From Rhodothermaeota bacterium MED-G19 (GTDB taxonomy: Bacteria; Bacteroidota; Bacteroidia; Cytophagales; MED-G16): 62,234 nucleotides of DNA. The position numbers were made by a program, and so were the translations under genes. Each line of letters starts with the position of its first letter. Position 1 is the stretch's first letter. A model generated the notes under the pieces. The model was not told the DNA's origin. It saw only the letters and a list, made by a program, of their open reading frames with translations, and made no database searches. The stretch lies in assembly GCA_002457315.1 (NCBI GenBank), contig NTKI01000007.1, forward strand, positions 1 through 62,234, in the 5' to 3' direction. Positions 8,607 to 17,807 of the stretch are shown in pieces.

Positions 8607-10160
8607 ATGCAAAGATATAAGATTTTATGGGTTGATGACGAAATTGAGTTACTAAAGCCTTATGTTCTCTATCTAGAGGAAAAGAATTATAAAGTAGAAA
8701 CATTTAATAATCCATTTTCATTACTGGACTATATGAGTGAAGATAATAGTTCTAGTTTGGTTCTTATTGATGAGAATATGCCTGGTAAAACTGGTCTAAA
8801 TCTTATTTCTGATATTAAAAAAATATCTAATACTATTCCTATAATAATGATTACGAAGAATGAAGAGGAAGATATTATGAATGAAGCTATAGGCTCAGAA
8901 ATAAATGATTATTTGATTAAGCCATTAAATCCAAACCAGTTATTAATATCTATTAAAAAAGTTTTAGAAAATTCATCAATAATTAAAAATAAATTAAAGT
9001 CAGATTACATTTCTTTTTTTAGTGAATTATCTGATAAAATTAATTCTAATACGAGTAATAAAGAGTGGATAGATACATATAAAAACATTGTAGACTGGGA
9101 GATCAGTTTCGATAGAAATTCTGAAGATCAGTATAATGAAATGCTTATTTCTCAAAAAAAAGAAGCGAATAAAAAATTTTCAAATTTTATAATACAAAAT
9201 TATCCAAAATGGTCAAAAAATAATTTTGAAAATGTATTAATGACAAACAATATTTTAAAGAAAAAGATTTTTCCCAAAATACAGAAAAATAAAATATGTT
9301 TAATTGTCATAGATAATTTTAGATATGATCAGTGGAAAATTCTTGAAGATCATGTTTCTAAATATTTTTTTATAGAAAATGATGATCCTTATTATTCTAT
9401 TCTTCCAACAACAACTGAGTATTCAAGAAATTCTATATTTTCAGGTTTAACGCCACTTCAAATGTCCATTGAGGAAAATGAGTTGTGGTATGATAAATCT
9501 GAAGGATATAATAAAAATGAATATTATTTTCTTGATAGAAATTTTAAGAGGAATAATATTAAAATTCGACATTCATATGATAAGGTTTTATCATATGAAG
9601 ATGGTGTCAAATTTATAAAACGACTTTCTGATTTAGATAATTATGAATTTAACTCCGTTGTTTTCAATTTTATTGATATGTTATCTCACTCAAAAACAGA
9701 AAATAAACTTTTTAAAAACCTTGCATACGATGAAAAATCATTTAGATCATTTACATTATCATGGTTTAAGAATTCTTCACTTAATAAATTATTAAAATAT
9801 TTGTCAATAAAAAAAGTAAAAGTGTTTTTAACAACTGATCATGGCACTATAAAGGTTGACAAACCTGTTATGGTCAAGGCAAATAAAGAGACCAATAATA
9901 ACATAAGATTTAAGGTAGGAAAAAATATAAACTCTGATAATAATAAGATTTATTATTGCGATAATGGAGAAAAAATTAATCTTCCAAGACAAAATATTTT
10001 TACAAAATATTTGTTTGCAACAGATAACAATTATTTACTATATCCAAAAAACTATAATTTTCATTTAAAGAACTTTAAAGACACTTTTCAACATGGTGGA
10101 ATTTCAATGGAAGAAATGATAATTCCATTTATAGAGTTAACACCTAAAAATATACAATGA
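8607..10160 (+). CDS. porX: PorX: response regulator with PglZ domain, type IX secretion regulator
   Basis: A 517-residue two-domain protein. Residues 1-122 are a receiver domain with acidic pocket WVDDE, phospho-acceptor Asp55 (LVLIDENMPG) and switch Lys105 (LIKPL). A helical linker follows. Residues about 228-512 form a PglZ domain of the alkaline phosphatase superfamily with likely metal/catalytic positions Asp236 (VIDNFRYD), Thr270 (PTTTEYSRN), Asp357/His361 (FIDMLSH), Asp411/His412 (TTDHG) and His496 (FQHGG). REC-PglZ proteins of this length are PorX, which regulates type IX secretion with kinase PorY in Porphyromonas and has a zinc phosphodiesterase activity. No PorY or other T9SS gene is in the window. 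It overlaps tsaE by 4 bases. Confidence 0.92.
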   Translation: MQRYKILWVDDEIELLKPYVLYLEEKNYKVETFNNPFSLLDYMSEDNSSSLVLIDENMPGKTGLNLISDIKKISNTIPIIMITKNEEEDIMNEAIGSEINDYLIKPLNPNQLLISIKKVLENSSIIKNKLKSDYISFFSELSDKINSNTSNKEWIDTYKNIVDWEISFDRNSEDQYNEMLISQKKEANKKFSNFIIQNYPKWSKNNFENVLMTNNILKKKIFPKIQKNKICLIVIDNFRYDQWKILEDHVSKYFFIENDDPYYSILPTTTEYSRNSIFSGLTPLQMSIEENELWYDKSEGYNKNEYYFLDRNFKRNNIKIRHSYDKVLSYEDGVKFIKRLSDLDNYEFNSVVFNFIDMLSHSKTENKLFKNLAYDEKSFRSFTLSWFKNSSLNKLLKYLSIKKVKVFLTTDHGTIKVDKPVMVKANKETNNNIRFKVGKNINSDNNKIYYCDNGEKINLPRQNIFTKYLFATDNNYLLYPKNYNFHLKNFKDTFQHGGISMEEMIIPFIELTPKNIQ

Positions 10161-10567
10161 AAATTTTTAGAAACAAATCAATATCTGATTATAAGGAGAT
10201 TATAGAGTATATACTATCTACACATATTAAAATTATATTACTAGAAGGTAATTTAGGTTCTGGTAAAACAACATTTGTTAAGTGCTTTTGTGATTATTTA
10301 GATGTAAAGGATAAAGTATTAAGTCCTACTTTTAATATTATCAATGAATATAGTCTTAAAAATTCAAAGAAAATTTTCCATTTTGATTTATACAGATTGA
10401 AATCAAAAGAAGATTTATTCGAAATTGATTTTTTAGATTATATAAATTCAGATAATTTTTGTTTTATAGAATGGCCTAATCTTTGCAGAGATTTTATAAA
10501 TTATGATGTAATCAACCTAAAGATAGAGGCTATTGATAACCGGAATAGAGATTTAACTATTTATTAA
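10157..10567 (+). CDS. tsaE: tRNA threonylcarbamoyladenosine synthesis ATPase
   Basis: A 136-residue P-loop protein that works with TsaB and TsaD to make t6A at position 37 of ANN-decoding tRNAs. Walker A is GNLGSGKTT at 31-39. It is followed by the family motifs SPTFNIINEY, HFDLYRL and FIEWP. Length and motif order are typical. It overlaps porX by 4 bases (ATGA), so the two are translationally coupled, and it overlaps the convergent exonuclease gene by 11 bases. Confidence 0.95.
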   Translation: MKIFRNKSISDYKEIIEYILSTHIKIILLEGNLGSGKTTFVKCFCDYLDVKDKVLSPTFNIINEYSLKNSKKIFHFDLYRLKSKEDLFEIDFLDYINSDNFCFIEWPNLCRDFINYDVINLKIEAIDNRNRDLTIY

Positions 10568-11354
10568 TAGTTCTTAATTTGATCTCAGTAAATTTATTTT
10601 TTGTGTGTATTGGGAAATTACTTTTCATTATCCAATGGTAGTATTCTGGGTTTGATTTAAATATATTAGAGACAGATTGGTTTTTATATTTACCAAAATT
10701 AAAAATTTCAATATTTTCAGAATTCCTAATTATTCTACCAGAGAGGTCTACTATATTATTTTTTATAATTGAACCTATTGATTCTACATTTTTAGATATT
10801 TTACCTAGGGAATTACCTTTATTGTCAATTACCTCCTTATTCTCATATAATTCAACTTGTTTTTTTATTATTTCTAGTGTGGCAGTTGTATCAGCATGAG
10901 AATCATGAGCATTATCTAAGTTTTTATTACAATAATACTTGTATGCAGCACTTAAATTTCGTTTTTCCATAAGATGGTATATTCTTAACGCATCAATTAT
11001 TTTAATATTTTTAAGAGATAACTCAATATCACATCTTAAAAATTCTTCAATTAATATTGGTAAATCAAATTTTAAGATATTAAACCCAGCTAGGTCACAG
11101 CCTTTAATGAAATTATAAATCTCTTTGGCATAATTTTTAAATGTCTTACACTCTAAAATATCTTCTTCATAGATACCATGGATTTTACTACTTTCAGTAG
11201 AAATTTTAATTGTTGGATTGACTCTGTAATTTTTTTCGATTTGAGAGTTATCAGGATTTATTTTTATTAGTGTTATATCTATAATTCTATCTTGAATTAT
11301 ATCTAATCCAGTGGTTTCAATATCAAAAACAACTAGTGGTTTATTTACTATCAT
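10557..11354 (-). CDS. DEDDh 3'-5' exonuclease (DNA polymerase III epsilon-like)
   Basis: A 265-residue exonuclease. ExoI has Asp11 and Glu13 (FDIETTGLD), ExoII has Asp97 (AGFNILKFDLP), and ExoIII has His150/His153 and Asp155 (AHDSHADTT). The DEDDh set is therefore complete in residues 1-175. The C-terminal part (about 212-265, NFGKYKNQSV followed by PEYYHWIM) looks like the small domain at the C-terminus of exonuclease X-like proteins. It could proofread or act in repair. It lacks the clamp and alpha-binding features that would make it a clear replicative epsilon subunit. It overlaps mpl by 4 bases. Confidence 0.87.
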   Translation of the reverse strand: MIVNKPLVVFDIETTGLDIIQDRIIDITLIKINPDNSQIEKNYRVNPTIKISTESSKIHGIYEEDILECKTFKNYAKEIYNFIKGCDLAGFNILKFDLPILIEEFLRCDIELSLKNIKIIDALRIYHLMEKRNLSAAYKYYCNKNLDNAHDSHADTTATLEIIKKQVELYENKEVIDNKGNSLGKISKNVESIGSIIKNNIVDLSGRIIRNSENIEIFNFGKYKNQSVSNIFKSNPEYYHWIMKSNFPIHTKNKFTEIKLRTINK

Positions 11355-12700
11355 TTTATTAAAATATTAAAGTCTAAATCATCAAAATTTCCAGATGACA
11401 TTAATAATTTATTGTAGCTCTTGAATTTTGAATTTTTAATGATATCTATTAGGTGTGATTTGCTTTCTATAAGAGCTAATTTTTTTTCATTAAAACACTC
11501 CATTAAAATCTTTTCAGATAGATGATTACATTTTTTATTTTCTGATATATATATAATCGAAAATGTAGATTTTAATAAAGTATCCTTATAGTTTTTTAAA
11601 AAATTAACATCAAAACTGCTAGAACTATGTAGTTCATATATTACTAATAGATTATTATTATATTGGCTTTGGACTGCATTTATAGTTGCATTTAATTTTG
11701 AAGGTGAATGAGCAAAATCTTTAAAAATTTTAAATTCACCATCATGTAATTTTTCTAGCCTTTTATCTGGTAACTTGTATGATTTTATTGCTTTATAAAA
11801 ATGTTTGTTTTTTATTCCTAATTGTTCACAAACAATTTTGGCTCCTGCTAAATTTTGCATATTGTGTTTACCAAAAATATTTAGCCTTATTGGTTTATTT
11901 TCATCGTCAAAAATTACTGTTTCATTTTTATTTACTTTAAAATTTTCATAGCTAAATGGTTTGGTATTTGTATTTTCATTATTATAATTTTCAATAATTC
12001 TTTTTACCTCATCATCTTTATCGAAATATATTATTTCTCCACCCTTAGGTGTCATCTCTACAAGAGATTTAAATTGCTTTATGTATTCTTTATAACTTTT
12101 GTATACGTTATAATGATCCCATTCTATTCCATTTAATAATAATAGATGATGATCATATTTTAGAAATTTAGGTGCTTGATCAATTGGACTAGTTAAATAC
12201 TCGTCTCCTTCTATAATTATTAATGGCGAATCAGAAATTTTAATATTATTATTAAAACCTTTAACTTTTGCACCAATTAAAAAATCGAATTGAACATTAT
12301 TGTACTTTAGAACATGCATTATCATTGAAGTAACAGTTGTTTTACCATGACTTCCTGCAATTACAACTCTATGTTTATTTTCGGAAAGAGTTCTAACATA
12401 TTCTGGATATGATTGTATAGGAATACCTTTTTCTTTTGCTTCTTTAAGTTCTATGTTGTTTTTCTTGGTATGCATCCCAGTAATAACCAAATCAATATGT
12501 TCACTTATATTTTTTTTATAATAACCAAGTTCTTTAGGGAGAATACCATTTTTTTTAAGTTTAGATTTAGATGGATCATAAATAACATCATCACTTCCAG
12601 AAATATTATTACCATTTTTTTTTAGATTAATGGCAAGATCATGCATGATACTTCCACCAATAGAAATGATATGAATATTTTTCTTTTTTTGTTCTAGCAT
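11351..12700 (-). CDS. mpl: UDP-N-acetylmuramate:L-alanyl-gamma-D-glutamyl-meso-DAP ligase (Mpl)
   Basis: A 449-residue Mur ligase that reattaches recycled murein tripeptide to UDP-MurNAc. The N-terminal Rossmann motif is ISIGGSIMHDL, the ATP loop is AGSHGKTT at 115-122, and later domains carry EGDEYLTSP, NGIEWDHYNVY, FGKHNMQNLAGA and FAHSPSK. The SIGGSIMHDLA start and HSPSK motif fit Mpl better than MurC. An in-frame TTG at 12709 would add three residues, but it lies inside a strong -7 promoter box, so I take the ATG at 12700. It overlaps the exonuclease gene by 4 bases and forms a two-gene unit with it. Confidence 0.88.
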   Translation of the reverse strand: MLEQKKKNIHIISIGGSIMHDLAINLKKNGNNISGSDDVIYDPSKSKLKKNGILPKELGYYKKNISEHIDLVITGMHTKKNNIELKEAKEKGIPIQSYPEYVRTLSENKHRVVIAGSHGKTTVTSMIMHVLKYNNVQFDFLIGAKVKGFNNNIKISDSPLIIIEGDEYLTSPIDQAPKFLKYDHHLLLLNGIEWDHYNVYKSYKEYIKQFKSLVEMTPKGGEIIYFDKDDEVKRIIENYNNENTNTKPFSYENFKVNKNETVIFDDENKPIRLNIFGKHNMQNLAGAKIVCEQLGIKNKHFYKAIKSYKLPDKRLEKLHDGEFKIFKDFAHSPSKLNATINAVQSQYNNNLLVIYELHSSSSFDVNFLKNYKDTLLKSTFSIIYISENKKCNHLSEKILMECFNEKKLALIESKSHLIDIIKNSKFKSYNKLLMSSGNFDDLDFNILIK

Positions 12701-12706
12701 ACTTGC

Positions 12707-12737
12707 CAAAAATATAAATATTTACAGCCTAGAACAA
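12707..12737 (-). promoter_or_regulatory. Bacteroidetes-type promoter for mpl (TTG-N20-TATTTTTG)
   Basis: Read on the minus strand, TTG (12735-12737) and the exact -7 box TATTTTTG (12707-12714) are 20 bases apart, the textbook Bacteroidetes spacing. The box ends 6 bases before the ATG at 12700, so the transcript would have a leader of about three bases. The box covers the alternative TTG start, which helps decide the start codon. Confidence 0.6.
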
Positions 12738-12818
12738 TTTAATTTAAATAACTTTATTTTGTTGATAACATATGGAAAAGTAAAGGGTTATTTATCTAGT
12801 CAACATTCAAATTTTTTA

Positions 12819-12826
12819 TAGGTTTG
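12819..12826 (+). promoter_or_regulatory. Candidate -7 box TAGGTTTG for dnaB
   Basis: An exact TAnnTTTG match ends 14 bases before the dnaB GTG. No clear -33 TTG is present. The 140-base gap shared with mpl holds this box, the mpl promoter and otherwise AT-rich DNA in which I see nothing more. Confidence 0.4.
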
Positions 12827-12840
12827 TCAAAATATTTTAA

Positions 12841-14322
12841 GTGAAAGAAAATAAAAGTTTTTTGTCAAAAAGTCCACGAAGAGGTCTAGCTCTTGGTAAA
12901 GAACTAGATCTTGGAAAATTACCTCCTCAAGCTCTAGATCTAGAAGAATCTGTACTTGGAGCCTTAATGTTAGAGAAAGATGCTTTAACTGACGTTATTG
13001 ACATTCTAAAACCTGATAATTTTTATAAAGATGCCAACAAAGAAATTTATCAATCAATAATTGATTTATTTAATAATTCTGAACCTATTGATCTTCTCAC
13101 TGTAACAACTCAACTTAAGAAAAATGGAAAATTGGATTTTGTTGGAGGTGCCTATTATGTTACACAATTAACAACAAGAGTTAATTCAGCTTCCAATATA
13201 GAATATCATTCTAGAATTATATTAGAGCAGTCAATAAAAAGACAATTGATTGAAGTCTCTGGAGAAATTCAGAAGGAGGCATATGAGGACACAACAGATG
13301 TCTTTGATCTCTTAGATCATACTGAACAATCTCTCTTTGATATCTCCGAGTCACATATTAGAAAAAATTATTCTCAAGTTAAAGGTATTATGAAAGAGGC
13401 CATTGATGATTTAGAGTCTAAAAAATCAAGAAAAGATGGTATAACTGGTGTTCCATCTGGATTTATTGATTTAGATAATATTACTTCTGGTTGGCAACCA
13501 TCTGACTTAATCATAATTGCTGGAAGACCATCAATGGGTAAAACTGCATTTGTTTTATCTATGATGAGAAATGCCTCCATTGATCATGAAAAACCAATAG
13601 CAATTTTTTCTTTAGAAATGTCTTCTCTACAGATTGTAAACAGATTGATTTCATCTGAAGCAGAATTAGATAGCGATAAAATAAGGAAGGGAAACCTTAA
13701 GGATTATGAATGGCAACAGCTTTTGCATAAGACTGATCAATTAAATAATGCTAAAATATTTATTGATGATACCCCTGCTCTCAGTATTCTTGAGTTAAGG
13801 GCAAAATCTAGAAGATTAAAATCGCAACATGATATTCAGTGCATTATTGTTGATTATCTTCAACTTATGACTGGTGAATATGGTAAATCATCTGGAAATA
13901 GGGAACAAGAAATAGCATCTATATCGAGATCTTTGAAAGCAATAGCTAAAGAACTAAATATACCAGTATTAGCTTTATCTCAGTTGAGCAGAGCAGTTGA
14001 GACTAGGGGTGGGGATAAAAGACCAGTACTTTCAGATCTTAGAGAGTCAGGTTCTATAGAACAAGATGCAGACATGGTATTATTTATTTATAGAGCAGAT
14101 CGGTATGATATAACCGAAGATGAAGATGGAAATTTGACTGCAGGCGTTGCTGAAATATTATTAAGAAAAAATAGAAATGGCCCTACAGGTAAAGTTAAAC
14201 TTAAGTTTATTGAAAGATTTGCAAAATTTGCTGATATGTCTTCACTTGATGAAAGTGAAATAAATAAATTTCAGAGTAAAGCCAATAGTGGTTTTGATAA
14301 AAGTAAAAACGATCCATTTTAA
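12841..14322 (+). CDS. dnaB: Replicative DNA helicase
   Basis: A 493-residue hexameric helicase that unwinds DNA at the replication fork. The N-terminal primase-interacting domain is at about 26-130 (LPPQALDLEESVLGALML). The RecA-like motor has Walker A AGRPSMGKT at 227-235, Walker B IIVDYLQLM, and DLRESGSIEQDAD. No intein interrupts the Walker A site. The start must be the GTG at 12841 or later because a TAA immediately precedes it; the first 25 residues are a basic extension before the conserved domain. It is followed by etfB after 3 bases, so it may head the etf-nupC operon, although the two functions are unrelated. Confidence 0.97.
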   Translation: MKENKSFLSKSPRRGLALGKELDLGKLPPQALDLEESVLGALMLEKDALTDVIDILKPDNFYKDANKEIYQSIIDLFNNSEPIDLLTVTTQLKKNGKLDFVGGAYYVTQLTTRVNSASNIEYHSRIILEQSIKRQLIEVSGEIQKEAYEDTTDVFDLLDHTEQSLFDISESHIRKNYSQVKGIMKEAIDDLESKKSRKDGITGVPSGFIDLDNITSGWQPSDLIIIAGRPSMGKTAFVLSMMRNASIDHEKPIAIFSLEMSSLQIVNRLISSEAELDSDKIRKGNLKDYEWQQLLHKTDQLNNAKIFIDDTPALSILELRAKSRRLKSQHDIQCIIVDYLQLMTGEYGKSSGNREQEIASISRSLKAIAKELNIPVLALSQLSRAVETRGGDKRPVLSDLRESGSIEQDADMVLFIYRADRYDITEDEDGNLTAGVAEILLRKNRNGPTGKVKLKFIERFAKFADMSSLDESEINKFQSKANSGFDKSKNDPF

Positions 14323-14325
14323 AAT

Positions 14326-15060
14326 ATGAAAATTCTTGTTTGTATTTCTTGTGTTCCAGATACTACATCAAAAATTTCTTTTACTGATGAAAATAAATTT
14401 AATTCTGAAAATGTTCAGTTTATTATAGGGCCATATGAAGACTATGCTCTAGCTAGAGCTGTAGAGTTAAAAGAAAAGAATTCAGATATTGATATTAGTT
14501 TACTTAATGTTGGTTTATCTCAAAACGACCCTCTTCTTAGAAAGGGCTTAGCTATAGGAGCTGATAGAGCTTATAGAATTAATTCAGAACCAAATGATTC
14601 AAATTTTGTAGCTCTCAATATTGCTGATTTTATTAAAAAAAATAATTTTGACTTAATACTAATGGGCAAAGAATCTATAGATTACAACTCTGGATTAGTT
14701 CATTATCTTTCAGGGTCAATACTTGATTTTCAGACTTTTAACCCTGTAATATTCTTAGATTTAGATACTGATAATAGAGTTATTATTAAAAGAGAGACTG
14801 ATTCTGGTATTGAAAAAATTAAGGCTAATCTTCCTTTAATTTTAGGATGCCAAGAACCCATCGCAGAATGGAAAATTCCAAATATGAGAGGTATTATGAA
14901 TGCACGTTCGAAGGATTTATTAGTCATTGAACCAATTTCAGTTTCTTCATCTTTAAAGTATGAAAAATTTACTCTTCCTCCAGAAAAAGATGAAATAAAG
15001 TATATTGATAAAGAAAATATAGAAACATTAATTAATGAACTAAAACTTAAAAATTTATAA
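14326..15060 (+). CDS. etfB: Electron transfer flavoprotein beta subunit
   Basis: A 244-residue subunit that binds AMP and, with EtfA, carries electrons from acyl-CoA dehydrogenases to the quinone pool. Family features include the opening [43 protein letters not shown] and [10 protein letters not shown]. Length is typical (about 245-250). The stop and the etfA start share a base (TAATG), which shows coupling for a 1:1 heterodimer. Confidence 0.95.
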   Translation: MKILVCISCVPDTTSKISFTDENKFNSENVQFIIGPYEDYALARAVELKEKNSDIDISLLNVGLSQNDPLLRKGLAIGADRAYRINSEPNDSNFVALNIADFIKKNNFDLILMGKESIDYNSGLVHYLSGSILDFQTFNPVIFLDLDTDNRVIIKRETDSGIEKIKANLPLILGCQEPIAEWKIPNMRGIMNARSKDLLVIEPISVSSSLKYEKFTLPPEKDEIKYIDKENIETLINELKLKNL

Positions 15061-15965
15061 TGTCAACTCTTGTATTTATTGATTTAAATAAAAGCAAAAT
15101 AAGTGAGTCATCTGCTCAAGCTGCTACCATAGCTAATCAATTAGATGATAAGGTTTATGGTTTGACTACATATAATGATGATGATTATATTTCTTCTTTA
15201 GGGAATAAAGGTTTTGATAAAGTATTTAAAATTGATGATTTCAAAAATTTTGATGCTATCAAAGAAACTATCATAAATCATAAAATAAATACTATAGTTT
15301 CTCCAAACATAAATTTATTTAAGGAACTAGCATCTAAAATATCAATCAAGCTTAATTTTTCAATTACTTCTAATGTATTAGAAATAGTGGATAATAATAG
15401 TATTATATCTTCAATTTTTACTGGTAAAGCAGAATCCCAAATAAATGTTGATAATGAAAATCGTATCTATTTATTAAATAAAAACATTATAGATTCAAAA
15501 GAGTTTGATAAAAAGGTTGATATTATTAGAATTGATTCAAAAATTTCTCAAAACGATAATTTTGAGATCTTAGATCAGACTTTAATTGAGGAGGATATTT
15601 CATTAAATGACGCTGACATTGTAATATCTGCTGGAAGGGGTTTAAAGGGTCCTGAAAACTGGAAAATGATTGAAGAGCTTGCAAAAAAATTAAATGCAGC
15701 TACTGCATGCAGTAAGCCTGTTTCAGATGCTGGATGGAGACCTCATCATGAACATGTAGGTCAGACAGGTTTAAAAATATCTCCTAAAATTTATTTTGCA
15801 ATTGGAATTTCAGGAGCTATTCAACATTTAGCTGGTGTTAATTCCTCTAAAACTATTATTGTTATTAATAATGATCCTGATGCTCCTTTTTTCAAAGCTG
15901 CAGATTATGGAATAGTTGGGGATGCTTTTGAGGTAATACCTAAAATTATAAATTCTTTAAGCTAG
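15060..15965 (+). CDS. etfA: Electron transfer flavoprotein alpha subunit
   Basis: A 301-residue FAD-binding partner of EtfB. The C-terminal FAD domain is clear: [63 protein letters not shown]. The N-terminal half is the more variable alpha/beta domain. It is somewhat shorter than many EtfA proteins (about 315-325), which is usual in Bacteroidetes. The gene overlaps etfB by one base and leaves one base before the next gene, consistent with a single transcript. Confidence 0.95.
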   Translation: MSTLVFIDLNKSKISESSAQAATIANQLDDKVYGLTTYNDDDYISSLGNKGFDKVFKIDDFKNFDAIKETIINHKINTIVSPNINLFKELASKISIKLNFSITSNVLEIVDNNSIISSIFTGKAESQINVDNENRIYLLNKNIIDSKEFDKKVDIIRIDSKISQNDNFEILDQTLIEEDISLNDADIVISAGRGLKGPENWKMIEELAKKLNAATACSKPVSDAGWRPHHEHVGQTGLKISPKIYFAIGISGAIQHLAGVNSSKTIIVINNDPDAPFFKAADYGIVGDAFEVIPKIINSLS

Positions 15966-15966
15966 A

Positions 15967-16536
15967 ATGAAAAAAGTTAAGTTAGATATTTTGGGTTTGT
16001 CTTCAAGTGTAGATTCACAAACTGGATCTTTTGCTTTAGTATTAAAAGAAAATAAAGGGGATAGAAGGTTACCTATAATAATTGGAATGTTTGAAGCTCA
16101 ATCAATTGCAATGGAAATTGAAAAAATAATTCCTAATAGACCAATGACTCATGATCTTTTTAAATCTTTTCTGAAAAAAATAAACTTTGTAGTAAATGAA
16201 GTTTTAATAACTGATATCAAGGATGGAGTGTTTTTTTCTAAAATTATAATATCAGATTCAAATAAAAAACATAGTATTGACGCAAGACCCTCTGACGCAA
16301 TAGCAATTGCTATAAGATATAAGGCAAATATCTATGTTGATGAAAGTGTATTAGAAGAAGCTGGTATAATTTTTGATGAGGCAGAGGTAGATAAAAAAGT
16401 TAATGATGATGGAAAAATCAAAACCCTTAAAGATTTTTCTATAAAAGAACTTAATAAAAAATTAACTAATTCAATTGCTGAAGAGAATTATGAATTTGCA
16501 GCAAGAGTTAGGGATGAAATAAAAAGAAGAAATTAA
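15967..16536 (+). CDS. Bifunctional nuclease family protein (DUF151 plus UVR motif)
   Basis: A 189-residue protein with a DUF151/BFN domain at about 1-130 (GSFALVLKENKGDRRLPIII, DARPSDAIAIAIR) and a C-terminal UVR-type helix pair at about 158-188 (LNKKLTNSIAEENYEFAARV). The plant BFN founders have nuclease activity on RNA and DNA. Bacterial relatives are mostly uncharacterised, so nuclease activity here is only family-level inference. It is packed between etfA (1-base gap) and the nucleoside carrier (1-base overlap). I recall the etfBA-DUF151-nupC order as conserved in flavobacteria. Confidence 0.88.
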   Translation: MKKVKLDILGLSSSVDSQTGSFALVLKENKGDRRLPIIIGMFEAQSIAMEIEKIIPNRPMTHDLFKSFLKKINFVVNEVLITDIKDGVFFSKIIISDSNKKHSIDARPSDAIAIAIRYKANIYVDESVLEEAGIIFDEAEVDKKVNDDGKIKTLKDFSIKELNKKLTNSIAEENYEFAARVRDEIKRRN

Positions 16537-17807
16537 TGGATTTAATTAGGTTTGTAATTGGTTTATTATTTATTATTTCAGTAGCATATTTATTATCATC
16601 TGATAAAAGAAATATTAATTGGAGATTAGTTCTTTCTGGAATTTTTTTACAATTAACTTTTGCTATTTTAATAACTAACGTTCCGTTTGTAGAATCATTA
16701 TTTAGCAGTATAAGTAAGTTTTTTGTTTTACTAATTGGATTTTCTAAAGAAGGCACCTTATTTCTTTTTCCAGACGCTTCTTTTAACGGATTTGCTTTTT
16801 CAGCATTACCTGTAGTTATATTATTCTCATCAATAAGTGCATTTTTATATTATATGGGTTTTCTTCAAGTTATTGTTAAATCTATAGCATGGGTCATGTC
16901 AAAAACTATGAAGTTGTCAGGAGCCGAGTCCTTATCTGCAGCTGGAAATATTTTCTTAGGCCAAACAGAAGCACCTCTACTTGTTAAACCATATATAAAA
17001 AAAATGACAAAATCAGAGTTAATGTGTTTGATGACAGGGGGAATGGCAACTATAGCTGGTGGAGTTTTTGCTGCATATGTAGCTTTATTAGGCGGGACAG
17101 ATTCTGAAGAATCTCTAAAATTTGCTACTATCTTGTTAACTGCTTCAATAATGAATGCACCTGCAGGAATTGTGATTTCAAAAATATTTCAACCTGAAAA
17201 CAAGGATAATAGTATTAATAAGAATTTAGATTTGTCAAAGGAAGACTTGGGTTCCAATGCCATTCATGCTCTAGCAAAAGGAGCATCAGATGGATTAAAA
17301 CTTGCTTTAAACATTGCAGCCATGTTATTAGCTTTCCTAGCAGTAGTTTATATGTTGAATTATTTTTTAGAATTTTTTGGTGATATAACTTCTATAAATA
17401 GCTTGATTAAATCATCATCAGATGGTCAGTTTAGTAAATTGTCTATGGAGTTTCTCCTTGGTCAAATTTTTAGATTATTTGCATTTATGATAGGTATTAA
17501 TTGGAATGAAACTGTTTTGGTAGGAAGTCTTTTAGGTCAAAAATTTGTGTTGAATGAATTTATAGCTTATGTTAATTTATCTGAGATGAAAGCAGCTGGC
17601 CTATTATCAGAAAAATCAATCTTAATATCAACTTATGCTCTTTGTGGTTTCGCCAATTTTAGTTCAATTGCTATTCAAATAGGAGGGATAGGTTCTATGG
17701 CTCCATCTAGACAGAAAGATATATCAAAATTAGGGTTGAGAGCATTATTGGCTGCAACTTTGGCAACTTTACTAACAGGAAATATTGCAGGTTTTATTAT
17801 TGCCTAA
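16536..17807 (+). CDS. Concentrative nucleoside transporter (CNT/NupC family)
   Basis: A 423-residue inner-membrane carrier that imports nucleosides with protons or sodium. Family motifs are present: GAESLSAAGNIFLGQTEAPL, MTGGMATIAGGVFAAY, TASIMNAPAGIV and CGFANFSSIAIQIGG. The N-terminal GLLFIISVAYLLSSDKRNIN matches the usual first CNT helix. Its stop region overlaps the convergent pgi gene by 11 bases. I see no thymidylate synthase or folate gene after it, which often follow in flavobacteria. The coupling ion cannot be assigned with confidence; sodium would fit a marine host. Confidence 0.92.
   Translation: MDLIRFVIGLLFIISVAYLLSSDKRNINWRLVLSGIFLQLTFAILITNVPFVESLFSSISKFFVLLIGFSKEGTLFLFPDASFNGFAFSALPVVILFSSISAFLYYMGFLQVIVKSIAWVMSKTMKLSGAESLSAAGNIFLGQTEAPLLVKPYIKKMTKSELMCLMTGGMATIAGGVFAAYVALLGGTDSEESLKFATILLTASIMNAPAGIVISKIFQPENKDNSINKNLDLSKEDLGSNAIHALAKGASDGLKLALNIAAMLLAFLAVVYMLNYFLEFFGDITSINSLIKSSSDGQFSKLSMEFLLGQIFRLFAFMIGINWNETVLVGSLLGQKFVLNEFIAYVNLSEMKAAGLLSEKSILISTYALCGFANFSSIAIQIGGIGSMAPSRQKDISKLGLRALLAATLATLLTGNIAGFIIA

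Noticed and set aside
8607-10160. PglZ domain as part of a BREX or Pgl phage-defence system
   Set aside because: The protein begins with a receiver domain and matches PorX in length and layout; no BREX methylase, BrxC/PglY or other defence gene is nearby.
12841-14322. Intein in dnaB
   Set aside because: The Walker A region (AGRPSMGKT) and the rest of the motor domain are continuous and the length is normal.
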